A DNA stretch of 64,000 nt from Verrucomicrobiia bacterium (GTDB taxonomy: Bacteria > Verrucomicrobiota > Verrucomicrobiia > Verrucomicrobiales > Akkermansiaceae), in NCBI GenBank assembly GCA_947462875.1, contig CANHQJ010000017.1:1-64000 (forward strand), given 5' to 3'. Below are positions 51,936-60,872 of the stretch, one piece after another. Numbering within the stretch: the stretch's first letter is position 1; each line of letters begins with the position of its first letter. Position numbers and translations under genes: made by a program. The notes below the pieces were generated by a model. That model searched no databases and was not told where the DNA came from. It worked only from the letters and a program-made list of their open reading frames with translations.

Positions 51936-54071
51936 ATGAGCCATTACCACATCATCGGCCAAGACCGCCTTCCCGCCACCAGCACGCTTGTCATTCCGGG
52001 GCGCGTTTCCCGCGCGGAGATCACGGTCTTCAAAAAACTGTTTTCCGGGCGTCCGATCACCTGGCTGGTCGAGGAGACGGCGGTCATCGCGGAGGAGATC
52101 AAGTCGCTGATCCAGCAGGACCAGGGCGCGATGTTCGGTGTGGACGATGACCCGGTTCTGGTCGGCGAGCATTTGAAGAAATTTTTCGACAAGCAGGGCG
52201 TGATTGTCTATCTGCCCGGTTGCTCGGTGGCGCGTGCGGCGGTGCCCTGTCATATCCCGTCGCGTGTGCTCAAGGCACTGTGCCGTTTCGGATTGCCCGT
52301 GCTTCCCGTGGCCGTGGATGTGCCGCGCGAGGGCGGATTTTTCATCGATAAATCGACGAGCCAACCCGAGGGCGTGATGGCCATCGGCCAGAACATCGAG
52401 GCGGGCAAGGCGACCGTGGCACTCTATCAGGAACGTCTGCTGTTAGCCGCGGAGGAGGCATTTTCCCAGCGCGGTTTCCTCAAGCAATCGCTCGGCATGG
52501 TGCTGCTGCGCGGCTTGAAAAAATTCGCCAGCAAGGCACACATCCACGATGGCACGGATGACTCGCAGCTCGGCTACGACAAGGTCCTCGCCTCGGCGAT
52601 CGTCCTTTCCAAGGTCGTGCGCGAGCAGACCGACAAGCCGCGCGTGGGCATCGTGCTGCCGCCGGGCAAGGCCGGCCTCATTGCCAATCTGGCGGTGATT
52701 TTCGCGGGGAAAGTGCCGGTGAATCTGAACTTCACCGCCAGTCAGGAAGCCGTGCGCTCGGCGATGCGCCAGGCGGATCTCGATCGTTTCATCACGGTGG
52801 ATCCTTTTGTGAGAAAATTCCCTTCCTTCCCGTGGCCGCCGAATCGCGATCTCATTCTGATCGAACGCATCCTGCCGAAGTTGAAGAAAAAAATCGGGCT
52901 GTGGCTGGTGCTATCGAAGATCCTCCCCACCTCCGTGCTCGCCGCGCAGTTGCGGATCACTTCGAAAAAGCCGACCGATGAAGCGGTGCTCTTGTTCACC
53001 TCCGGTTCCTCCGGCGAGCCGAAAGGCGTTTCTCTCACGCATCGCAACGTTCTCGCGAACGAGCTGCAATTCCACTCCCGTCTCGATAGCCAGCCCGGCG
53101 CCAAAATCTTCGGCTGCCTGCCGCTGTTTCACTCGTTCGGCTGCACCGCTACGCTGTGGTATCCGGTGATCGCCGGTCTGAATCTGGTGACCTACCCCAG
53201 CCCTGCCGAGAGCAAGCGCATCGCCGAGCTGATCGACCAGCAAAAGGTGCAGATTTTCCTCTCCACTCCGACGTTCCTGCGCGGCTACATGAAGCGCGTG
53301 GACCCCGAGCAGTTGGCCTCGCTGCGGCTGGTGGTCACGGGTGCGGAAAAATTGCCGGAGTCCTTCGCGCAGGCCTTCGAGGAAAAATTCGGCATCCGTC
53401 CGTTGGAGGGCTACGGTCTTACGGAAACAGCGCCCGCTACCAATCTGAATCTTCCCGAGCTGCCGAGCCCGAAGGGCTGGCCGGTCATCCCCTCCGCGCG
53501 CGGCGGTTCGGTGGGCACGATGCTGCCGGGCATCGCCGTGCGTTTGACCAATCCCGCCACGGAAAAAGGTATCACGCTCGATCAACAAGGCCTGATCTGG
53601 CTCAAGGGCGCGAACGTTTTCGGCGGCTATTTGAACAATCCCAAAAAATCGGCGGAAGTCCTGCAGGATGGCTGGTTCCTCACGGGGGACGTCGGTCGCA
53701 TGGACGAGGACGGATTCCTTTTCATCGAGGGCCGCATTTCCCGCTTCTCGAAGATCGGCGGCGAAATGGTGCCGCACGAGACGCTGGAGGCGGAGGTCAC
53801 CAAGGCGCTCGCGCTCGATCAGGAGAGCGAGCGGAAAATCGCCATTGTCGGCGTGCCGGACGCGCAGAAGGGCGAGGTCATCGTGCTGCTCTCGACCGTG
53901 GCAGGCTTCGCGCTGGAGCAGGAATGCATCGATCTGCGCTACAAGCTGATGGACGCCGGTATCCCTTCGCTGTGGTGCCCGAAACGCATCGTGCCCGTGA
54001 CGGATATCCCCATGCTCGCCTCGGGCAAGCTCGACATCAAGGGCTGCGTGGAGCTGGCGGTGGAAGGCTAA
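51936..54071 (+). CDS. AMP-binding acyl-CoA/ACP synthetase with degenerate acyltransferase-like N-terminus
   Basis: A 711-residue protein. Residues 1-185 resemble in layout the acyltransferase half of Aas-like fusions but show no HX4D motif, so this part is probably inactive. The AMP-binding enzyme follows with LLFTSGSSGEPKGVSLTHRN near residue 350, EGYGLTETAP near 490, WFLTGDVGRMDEDGF near 580 and a C-terminal Lys in ASGKLDIKGC near 698. Known: activates fatty or related acids as acyl-AMP and passes them to CoA or ACP. Start at ATG 51936. Confidence 0.87.
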   Translation: MSHYHIIGQDRLPATSTLVIPGRVSRAEITVFKKLFSGRPITWLVEETAVIAEEIKSLIQQDQGAMFGVDDDPVLVGEHLKKFFDKQGVIVYLPGCSVARAAVPCHIPSRVLKALCRFGLPVLPVAVDVPREGGFFIDKSTSQPEGVMAIGQNIEAGKATVALYQERLLLAAEEAFSQRGFLKQSLGMVLLRGLKKFASKAHIHDGTDDSQLGYDKVLASAIVLSKVVREQTDKPRVGIVLPPGKAGLIANLAVIFAGKVPVNLNFTASQEAVRSAMRQADLDRFITVDPFVRKFPSFPWPPNRDLILIERILPKLKKKIGLWLVLSKILPTSVLAAQLRITSKKPTDEAVLLFTSGSSGEPKGVSLTHRNVLANELQFHSRLDSQPGAKIFGCLPLFHSFGCTATLWYPVIAGLNLVTYPSPAESKRIAELIDQQKVQIFLSTPTFLRGYMKRVDPEQLASLRLVVTGAEKLPESFAQAFEEKFGIRPLEGYGLTETAPATNLNLPELPSPKGWPVIPSARGGSVGTMLPGIAVRLTNPATEKGITLDQQGLIWLKGANVFGGYLNNPKKSAEVLQDGWFLTGDVGRMDEDGFLFIEGRISRFSKIGGEMVPHETLEAEVTKALALDQESERKIAIVGVPDAQKGEVIVLLSTVAGFALEQECIDLRYKLMDAGIPSLWCPKRIVPVTDIPMLASGKLDIKGCVELAVEG

Positions 54072-54131
54072 CGCATCGATTCATGCGCAAGTTTTTTGAA
54101 CGATGGCGCGCCGGAGCGGCGTATCGGTGAC

Positions 54132-56303
54132 ATGCTGCGCACATTCCTGATTCTGGCCCTTTCCCTCTTGCCCGTGGCCGCGGCCGAGCGACCGAACATC
54201 GTCTTTCTTTTCTCGGACGATCACGCGCTCGCCGCCATTTCCGCCTACGGCGGGCTCTATGCGGATGTCGCCCCCACGCCCAACATCGACCGCATCGGCA
54301 AGGAAGGCGCGCTGTTCCGCCGTTCCTTTTGCGCGAACTCGATCTGCGGGCCATCGCGCGCCTGCATCATCACGGGCAAGCATTCGCACAAAAACGGCTA
54401 CCTCAGCAATGACTTCGATACCTTCGATGGCAATCAGGTCACCCTGCCGAAACTCCTGCAAGGCGCCGGCTACCAGACGGCGATTGTCGGCAAGTGGCAT
54501 CTGATCAGCGAGCCGCAGGGCTTCGACTACTGGAACATCCTGCCCGGGCAGGGGAATTACTACAATCCTCAGTTCATCAGCGCCGATGGCACCAAAAAAT
54601 ACCCCGGCTACTGCACCGACCTCATCACCGATTTCTCGTTGGACTGGCTCAAGAAAGGACGCGATCCGAAAAAGCCGTTCCTGCTCATGTGCCAGCACAA
54701 GGCACCGCACCGCAACTGGACGCCCGCACTGCGTCACATCGGTGCCTTCAAGGGGAAAACCCTGCCGCAACCCGCAAGCCTGTTTGATAACTACGATAAC
54801 CGTAGTACTACGCTCAAGGCCCAGCGCATGACCATCGCCAAGGATTTCTCCTGGGGGCACGACATGAAGTTCCATGGCAAAAACGAATTTCCGCAGCATT
54901 TCACCGCCCTCGGCAATGGCGAGTACGAGCGCATGGATGACGAGCAGAAAAAAGCCTGGGATGCCGTCTATGAGCCGGAGAACCAGGAGTTTCTCGCCCA
55001 GATGCGCGAGGGCAAGCTCACGGACAAGCAGGTCACCGAGTGGAAATTCCAGCGCTACGTCAAGGACTACCTGCTTTCCGTCAAAGCCGTGGATGAATCC
55101 GTGGGCCGCGTGTTGGAGTATTTGGAAACGTCCGGTCTGGCGAAAAACACGATCGTGATTTATTCCTCGGACCAGGGCTTCTACCTCGGCGAACACGGCT
55201 GGTATGACAAGCGCTGGATGTTCGAGGAATCCCTCGCCATGCCCTTCCTCATCCGCTGGCCCGGCACGGTGAAACCCGGCAGCAAGCCGGAGGCGATGAT
55301 CCAGAACATCGACTACGCCCCCACGTTGTTGGAAGCCGCGGGACTGCCCGTGCCCGCCGCCATGCAGGGCAAGAGTTTCCTGCCCGTGTTGCAAGGGAAG
55401 AAGGACGAGACGAACGAGGCGATCTACTATGCCTATTACGGCGAGAACACGCACAGCGTCGCCCAGCACGACGGCGTGCGCACCAGCACGCACAAGCTGA
55501 TGTATTTCCCCGCTACAAAAGAGTGGCAGTTGTTCGATCTGGTCAAGGATCCGCAGGAAATGAAGTCGGTGCATGCCGATCCCGAGTATGCCTCCACGCT
55601 GGACTTCATGAAAAAGGAATACGCGAAACGCCGCGCGCAGTATGAAGTGAACGATGCCGCGGTGCCGAAGGACAGGCTGAAAGAAGACTGGTGGACCAAG
55701 CGCCATCGCGAAAAACTCCAGCAGATCAAAAAGGAGGGCAATCCCGGTCTGGTCTTCCTCGGTGACTCGATCACGCAAGGCTGGGAAGGGGCGGGCAAGG
55801 CGGCCTTCGATCAAACCTTCGCCGGCTACAATACGCTCAATCTCGGCTTCTCCGGCGACCGCACCCAGCACGTGCTGTGGCGTTTGTTCAATGGCGAATG
55901 GAACGGCCTGAAGCCGAAAGCCGTCAACCTGCTCATCGGCACCAACAACACCGGACACGTGAAGCAGGCACCGGCCGAGACGGCGATGGGCGTGAAGCTG
56001 ATCATTGACTTCATCCGCGACCGCTCGCCCGAAACCAAGATCATCCTGAACGATGTTTTCCCCCGCAGCGCCTCCAAGGATGATGAAATGCGCAAGCTCA
56101 ACGACGAGGTGAATCGCCTCTGCGCTGCCTACGTGGACAACAAGCACGTCTTTGCGTTAGACATGAGCAAAGAGTTCCTGCAAGAAGACGGCACGCTCTC
56201 GAAGGAAGTCATGCCCGATCTCCTCCACCTCAACGCCGCCAGTTACGATAAGTGGGCCAAAGCCATCGCCGCCAAACTCAAGGAAATTGGCGTCCAGCCG
56301 TAA
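54132..56303 (+). CDS. Sulfatase-SGNH hydrolase fusion, secreted
   Basis: A 723-residue protein with a signal peptide (hydrophobic residues 4-17, then AAA). The sulfatase half starts with FSDDHALA, has the modification motif CGPSRACIITG (Cys about residue 72), GKWHL and YSSDQGFYLGEHGWYDKRWMFEE. From about residue 535 a complete SGNH esterase follows: FLGDSITQGWEG, LGFSGDRT, LIGTNNTG and the closing DLLHLN with its His. Both active sites look intact. The likely substrate is a glycan carrying both sulfate and acyl groups. Start at ATG 54132. Confidence 0.92.
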   Translation: MLRTFLILALSLLPVAAAERPNIVFLFSDDHALAAISAYGGLYADVAPTPNIDRIGKEGALFRRSFCANSICGPSRACIITGKHSHKNGYLSNDFDTFDGNQVTLPKLLQGAGYQTAIVGKWHLISEPQGFDYWNILPGQGNYYNPQFISADGTKKYPGYCTDLITDFSLDWLKKGRDPKKPFLLMCQHKAPHRNWTPALRHIGAFKGKTLPQPASLFDNYDNRSTTLKAQRMTIAKDFSWGHDMKFHGKNEFPQHFTALGNGEYERMDDEQKKAWDAVYEPENQEFLAQMREGKLTDKQVTEWKFQRYVKDYLLSVKAVDESVGRVLEYLETSGLAKNTIVIYSSDQGFYLGEHGWYDKRWMFEESLAMPFLIRWPGTVKPGSKPEAMIQNIDYAPTLLEAAGLPVPAAMQGKSFLPVLQGKKDETNEAIYYAYYGENTHSVAQHDGVRTSTHKLMYFPATKEWQLFDLVKDPQEMKSVHADPEYASTLDFMKKEYAKRRAQYEVNDAAVPKDRLKEDWWTKRHREKLQQIKKEGNPGLVFLGDSITQGWEGAGKAAFDQTFAGYNTLNLGFSGDRTQHVLWRLFNGEWNGLKPKAVNLLIGTNNTGHVKQAPAETAMGVKLIIDFIRDRSPETKIILNDVFPRSASKDDEMRKLNDEVNRLCAAYVDNKHVFALDMSKEFLQEDGTLSKEVMPDLLHLNAASYDKWAKAIAAKLKEIGVQP

Positions 56304-56351
56304 GAACAATCCCACTCAGGATTTGCGGACGACTTTCTCTTTGCCAAAACG

Positions 56352-56381
56352 CAATAAGGAGAAGGGGTTTGCAACCCCTTT
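56352..56381 (+). terminator. Rho-independent terminator, copy 2 of the 30-bp dispersed repeat
   Basis: Identical over 30 bases to 5158-5187; GGGGTTTGCAACCCC hairpin with T-run, 48 bp past the sulfatase stop. The remainder of 56304-56518 shows nothing else I can name. Confidence 0.7.
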
Positions 56382-56518
56382 CTTAGCTCACCAACTCCCG
56401 AACCACATACCCATTGCTACACTCTTGCAGTAGTTCTTTCGCAAGATGAGTGAAGCTAACTTTGCATCGCTTCACGGCGTGAGATACCTTGACCTTGGGC
56501 CCGTTCCGCAGCCTTCTC

Positions 56519-58792
56519 TCACTTCCACCACCCGCGATCCTTCGCCCCCGTGAGGGTGAGGGATTTTTTGCTGGCTTGTAGTACCAGTGGATAGACGGCG
56601 TTGATGAGGTCTTCTTCGCCCATGTAGGGGGCGCCCATGTGGGGGGTGGTGAAATGGAGGCCGTAGCCCGGTTGCCAAGCTAATGAAAAGGACCAAGTGT
56701 ATTCCTTGAGGACCTGCGGAAAGGCAGAGGGGCGGGCGAGGTTCAGTGCGAGCAAGCCCCAGCCGGCACCGGGTTCGCCGTAGGCGTGGGTGTTGCGCAG
56801 CCAGGCGTGGTTTTTTTCCATGAAGGTCGTCATGGCATCGCGCATATCGGGTCTTTCGCCGCGCAGTTGGCAGGCCATGGCAAAGAGGCCGGAGCGCGAC
56901 CAGAATTCCTCGGTGTCCTTGTAGGAGCGGTTGTAGCCCAGGGCGCCGTGACCGCCTTCTTTCGGGTCCGACCACGCCATTTCCATGTAGGGCATGAGCA
57001 TTTCCCAGAGCTTTGACTTCATGCCGCATTTCATGGCGAGGGCTTCGAACACTAACAAGTGGCAGGCGGGGGCGACCAGGGCTTTTTCTCCGTAGGGCAG
57101 TCCATCCGTGCCGTGGCCGAGCGCGGGCACGCCCCAGGCGGAGGGGTGCTTGCCGTTGAAGGCCCAGTCGCGCAGGGCATCGAGGTAGGGCAGCACGCGT
57201 TCGTCGCCGGTGGCGAGATACCATTCGCTGTAGAGGATGCCGGCATAGGCACCACTCCAGAAGCCGAGGTTGCCGTATTTTTCCGGTTGGGGGTACTTGT
57301 TCATGGCCCAGTCGACCGCGCGTTTTACGTTTTCCTTGTGAGCGGCATCGCGCGTGGCCATGAGGGCGAGCGAGGCCCAGCAGGTGCGGATGATGTCACC
57401 GGACCACGAGCCATCGGCGCGCTGGGTGGTTTTGGTGAATTGCAGCTGATCGGCGAGCAGCGCCGCGGCTTCGGGATCGCTGCGCGGATCCATGGTGGTG
57501 AAGGGGCGGCTGCGCGGGAGCTTGAGGGTGATGGGGGTTTCCTTGCCATCGCGCAGGACGCCGAGCACGAGCTGGGATTGTTTCCCACGCAGGGCTGCCT
57601 CGGTGGCGCGGCCGAGCATGGCTTCATGGCTGTGCGTGAACCATTCCCAGCCGGGGTTGAGATCGTTAGGCGCGAGGGGCACGCCGGAGATGGAAAGGAT
57701 GGCATCGCCCGCGACCAGTCCGGCGGCGGCGGCGGGAGATCCCTCGCGCACTTTCATGAGGGTGAGAACTTTTTGCTGGTGCTCGGTGAGGGCATCGAAC
57801 CCGAGCAGTCCGGCGCCGAGTTCATCGGGGCCGAGGCCGCCGTTCGAGCGCCCGTAGAGCTTTCCGCTGGGGGCGAGGTGGATGCGCGCCTGATCGATCG
57901 CGCCCATGACAGCTCCCGTGCCTTTGGTGTTGGCACGGAGGATGTAGCGCTTGCCGGTGAGTTTGCTGAGAAGCTCGGCGGGGATTTCCAACGAAACACG
58001 ATGGCGGGCGAGCACGGGTTTTTCCAAGGGGAGCGGCCAGGTGATGCCGAGCGGCGTCAATTCCGCGCAGGCGCCGAATCCGCCGCCGGTGATGTCGCTG
58101 AGAATGGTCATACGAATCGCCTCCACGGCTGTTTTTTCCGCGAAGGTGACTTCCAGGGGCGTGGTTTCTTTGCCCTTGGCGACGGTGCCGGCGGAGGCTT
58201 CGAGCCACTGTCCCTTGCTGCGATATTCGAGGCGGTAGTCGCGCGGATTGCCATTGCCGAAGCCCTCGCGCGGCGTGTAGCGGATGCCGCTGAGGAGCTG
58301 GGCCTTGCCAAACTCGATGCCGATGACGTGCGGACCGTCGACTTTTCCTCCGGCGTAGCGGGAGTGCCAGATGGTCTTGGGGTTGGCGTCGAAGGCGTTG
58401 AGCGCATTGCCGTCGCCGGGATTTTCCGAGGAGCAAAAGTACGCCCATGTGGCGCGCGGTGCGGGCTGCCGCACGGTCGTGGTGGCACTGGCAAAGGCCT
58501 GGCCGGTGGCGGGGTCCGCGGCTTCCAGGGTGACCTCCGCGCTGCCCGCCGAAGTGGTGCCATAGAGATCGGTGGAGACCACCATGCGCCAGGCACCGCC
58601 CGCTTCTTTTTCCTTATCGCCCAGCTCGGGGATCGTCAGCGGGATGCTGCGGGGCCGATCCTGTGTCAGCGGAAATCCGAGAGTGCCGGGCAGCGGCCAG
58701 GTAGCCTGAGCGTCCGCAGGCCAGTTTTCCGATGGCAGGACGTGGCCGTAGGAGCAAAGTGTGATTAATGATAGTACATATAAGCCGCGCAT
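56519..58792 (-). CDS. DUF6288-like secreted protein with PDZ and alpha-toroid domains
   Basis: A 757-residue protein with a signal peptide (hydrophobic 4-15) starting at ATG 58792. An N-terminal discoidin-like beta domain (about 30-240) is followed by a PDZ-like segment (about 330-430, SPAAAAGLVAGDAILSISG) and a C-terminal toroid of helical repeats (RTCWASLALMATRDAAH, GNLGFWSGAYAGIL, GAGWGLLALNLAR). The PDZ-toroid core is shared with 43617-47333, but without that protein's zinc ribbon. Function unknown. Confidence 0.8.
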   Translation of the reverse strand: MRGLYVLSLITLCSYGHVLPSENWPADAQATWPLPGTLGFPLTQDRPRSIPLTIPELGDKEKEAGGAWRMVVSTDLYGTTSAGSAEVTLEAADPATGQAFASATTTVRQPAPRATWAYFCSSENPGDGNALNAFDANPKTIWHSRYAGGKVDGPHVIGIEFGKAQLLSGIRYTPREGFGNGNPRDYRLEYRSKGQWLEASAGTVAKGKETTPLEVTFAEKTAVEAIRMTILSDITGGGFGACAELTPLGITWPLPLEKPVLARHRVSLEIPAELLSKLTGKRYILRANTKGTGAVMGAIDQARIHLAPSGKLYGRSNGGLGPDELGAGLLGFDALTEHQQKVLTLMKVREGSPAAAAGLVAGDAILSISGVPLAPNDLNPGWEWFTHSHEAMLGRATEAALRGKQSQLVLGVLRDGKETPITLKLPRSRPFTTMDPRSDPEAAALLADQLQFTKTTQRADGSWSGDIIRTCWASLALMATRDAAHKENVKRAVDWAMNKYPQPEKYGNLGFWSGAYAGILYSEWYLATGDERVLPYLDALRDWAFNGKHPSAWGVPALGHGTDGLPYGEKALVAPACHLLVFEALAMKCGMKSKLWEMLMPYMEMAWSDPKEGGHGALGYNRSYKDTEEFWSRSGLFAMACQLRGERPDMRDAMTTFMEKNHAWLRNTHAYGEPGAGWGLLALNLARPSAFPQVLKEYTWSFSLAWQPGYGLHFTTPHMGAPYMGEEDLINAVYPLVLQASKKSLTLTGAKDRGWWK

Positions 58793-58841
58793 GATGCTAA
58801 AACGACAGCGAGGGCCGAATTGTTTCAGAAAATTTCCCGCC

Positions 58842-59405
58842 TCAGCGTTTCCAATCGACCGCGCACTGCTGCACCTGGCCATTGCGATCGGCAAATTTCA
58901 CGAATCCATGCTCCACGCCGAATTCGTGCACCATCTTGGTGACCTTGACGTCGTAGCAGCAGTACTCGGCGATTTTCATCAGCGGCTCGGGGCTGCCGGT
59001 ACGTTTGTGCTCCTGCCACCATTTCAGCGCATCCAGCCCATCGGCGGTCTTGCCCGTGCCGAGAGTGGCGGAGGCGATGGAATCGAGCTTCAGCCGATGG
59101 CCGAGCGTTTTTTCGATATCGACGAGCATGTCGAGATTGTGCGTTTGCTCCATGAGGTCGAACACCGAGTAGGACTGCAGCACGCCGTAATCGAAGCCGA
59201 TGTGATTGAATCCGACCACGAGGTCCGCGCGGGTGAGTTCCTGCACCAGTGCCTGCATTTCGCTCTCGGGATAAATCGTGTATTCCCCGCGCGCGGTGGA
59301 GTAGGTGACGGCGACCGAGATTCCCATTTTGTGCTTTTGCGAAAAGCCACCCACGTCACTGAAGCTCCGCTGCGTTTCCAGGTCAAAGTACACGATATTC
59401 GGCAT
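58842..59405 (-). CDS. RNase H-like 3'-5' exonuclease (DEDD type)
   Basis: A 187-residue protein starting at ATG 59405. The first motif is IVYFDLETQRS with the catalytic Asp-Glu pair, the second VGFNHIGFDYGVL and the third YCCYDVKVTKMVHEF; together they give the DEDD set. Known: related stand-alone domains degrade single-stranded DNA or RNA or proofread. It ends 49 bp before the DUF6288-like gene start on the same strand. Confidence 0.85.
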   Translation of the reverse strand: MPNIVYFDLETQRSFSDVGGFSQKHKMGISVAVTYSTARGEYTIYPESEMQALVQELTRADLVVGFNHIGFDYGVLQSYSVFDLMEQTHNLDMLVDIEKTLGHRLKLDSIASATLGTGKTADGLDALKWWQEHKRTGSPEPLMKIAEYCCYDVKVTKMVHEFGVEHGFVKFADRNGQVQQCAVDWKR

Positions 59406-59491
59406 GCGCGCGCATCGTAGCAGCGGGGCGGTGACGCGCAAGGGAGAATCGGTGCTGGATTTTCCGGCCACATCCGGATACAGGTAAAAAC

Positions 59492-60040
59492 GTGCAGAGT
59501 TTGCTGAACACCGTGGCGCGTTTGATGGAGGAAAAGCACTTGCCTGCCTTGATGATCGGGGGGCATGCGGTCACTGTGCTGGGTCATCCCCGGGCGACCT
59601 ATGATTTGGATCTGCTGATTCCACGTAGTGCGGCGGATGCATGGAAAGCGGCGCTGGGTGGATTGGAATACCGGTTGTTTGCGGCATCGGAAAATTTCCA
59701 TCAATACGAAGCATCGCCGCATTTCCCGCTTCCACCGATCGACTTGATGTTAGTTGATGAGGATGTTTTCTGGCTGATGGAACAGACCAAATGGCAGGCT
59801 CAGCCGATCGCCGTGCCTGGTGTCGATGCCATGATAGCGCTGAAACTTCATGCGTCGCAACAGCGGGCGAGGACGGAGGCGGAAAGAGATTGGTCGGACG
59901 TGATCGCACTGATCAAAGCGCACAAACTCGCGCTCGACGATGCGGATTTCCGTGCTATGATCCTGCGCCATGGAGGAAATGCCGCGATTGACCGCCTCAC
60001 AGATGCGCTCGCTGACGGAGATGAAGCTCCCCACCGGTGA
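59492..60040 (+). CDS. Nucleotidyltransferase-fold protein (AbiEii/DUF6036-like)
   Basis: A 182-residue protein starting at GTG 59492. MIGGHAVTVLGHPRATYDLDLLI (residues 21-43) is the GG and D-x-D core of the nucleotidyltransferase superfamily, with a third acidic residue in PPIDLMLVD near 88. The C-terminal part is helical. Relatives include AbiEii-type toxins of type IV toxin-antitoxin systems and stand-alone enzymes. No clear antitoxin is upstream; a short overlapping frame follows. Confidence 0.8.
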   Translation: MQSLLNTVARLMEEKHLPALMIGGHAVTVLGHPRATYDLDLLIPRSAADAWKAALGGLEYRLFAASENFHQYEASPHFPLPPIDLMLVDEDVFWLMEQTKWQAQPIAVPGVDAMIALKLHASQQRARTEAERDWSDVIALIKAHKLALDDADFRAMILRHGGNAAIDRLTDALADGDEAPHR

Positions 60041-60179
60041 GGGCCCTGTGCCGCATACCGTGCGATTTTATGATCCGCGCGAGGTGGAGGCGCACTTCGC
60101 CGCGCTCAAAACCGAGCCGCGCAGCGCGGAGGAGCGCTGGGCAAGCAAGGCGAATGCGCGGCCATTTCCGGGGGGGTGA
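59970..60179 (+). CDS. Possible small gene overlapping the nucleotidyltransferase end
   Basis: A 69-residue frame overlapping the preceding gene by 71 bp. Internal ATGs at 59979, 60003 and 60021 offer shorter versions. The sequence (VRFYDPREVEAHFAALK then a charged helix) has coding-like character and no known domain. It could be a partner of the nucleotidyltransferase, but may also be spurious. Confidence 0.35.
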   Translation: MEEMPRLTASQMRSLTEMKLPTGEGPVPHTVRFYDPREVEAHFAALKTEPRSAEERWASKANARPFPGG

Positions 60180-60197
60180 TCGCCGTGAGGGCGAGCG

Positions 60198-60782
60198 TTA
60201 TTTTTTCAGCAGTGCCTGCAGTTCCCACGTGGCTTTTTGTTTGGGCGTGGCGGGGCCGTTGTAGCCGAGCAGGCGATAGCGATCGAGCGTGAGTTTTTTC
60301 TCCGCCAGGGCGGCATGGATGGCGGCTTTGGCCTTGGCGACGTTGTCCTTGCTATCGGTGCCTTGCCAGGTGTAGCTGAGCACTTCGGCCTTGGGCACGT
60401 CCTTGACTTCCACGGCTCCGGCGGCACCAGGTTTGCCGACCTGATCGTTCTGATAGAGGAAAGCCATGGATGCCATGTCGAGGTTGGCCTCGTTTTCCGT
60501 CATGCTCATTTCCACGGGAGAGGTCATGGGGATGTTGTTCTTCTGGATGTGCAGGAAAAGCGTCCAGAACGAGGTGCCGCGGCCGCCGGCCTTGGCAAAA
60601 GCCGCGCGGTAGGCGGGTAGTGTCTTGGTGGTGACCTGATCGTAGGGGCCGGGCGTGGGCCAGCCTTCGGGCAGCGGCGCTTCGCTGACATAGGCGGGTG
60701 CGGCGGCGGGAGGTGCCTGGCCGTGTGAGGCGCAGGCGGTGAGCAGGGCGAGGCCTGGAAGCAATGTGGTGAGGAATTTCAT
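60198..60782 (-). CDS. SOUL heme-binding domain lipoprotein
   Basis: A 194-residue lipoprotein: lipobox LLTACASH with Cys near residue 17. The mature part shows the SOUL/heme-binding pattern (KTLPAYRAAFAK, NNIPMTSPVEMSM, AEVLSYTWQGTDSKDNV and LLGYNGPATP). Known: SOUL domains bind heme or other hydrophobic ligands. It is divergent from the AraC/PAS gene, whose upstream region overlaps its promoter. Confidence 0.85.
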   Translation of the reverse strand: MKFLTTLLPGLALLTACASHGQAPPAAAPAYVSEAPLPEGWPTPGPYDQVTTKTLPAYRAAFAKAGGRGTSFWTLFLHIQKNNIPMTSPVEMSMTENEANLDMASMAFLYQNDQVGKPGAAGAVEVKDVPKAEVLSYTWQGTDSKDNVAKAKAAIHAALAEKKLTLDRYRLLGYNGPATPKQKATWELQALLKK

Positions 60783-60872
60783 CAGGGCGCAATGAACCAC
60801 CAAAACGCCCAGATGCAAGTTCATGCGCAGAGATTTTTGAAAAACATTCGCAGCGAGGGTAGTAGGGAAAGC

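Noticed and set aside
54081-56147. 688-residue minus-strand frame inside the sulfatase-SGNH gene
   Set aside because: Shadow of a gene with intact catalytic motifs; no recognisable motif of its own.
57059-58768. 569-residue plus-strand frame opposite the DUF6288-like gene
   Set aside because: Gly/Ala/Glu-rich antisense shadow without domain features.
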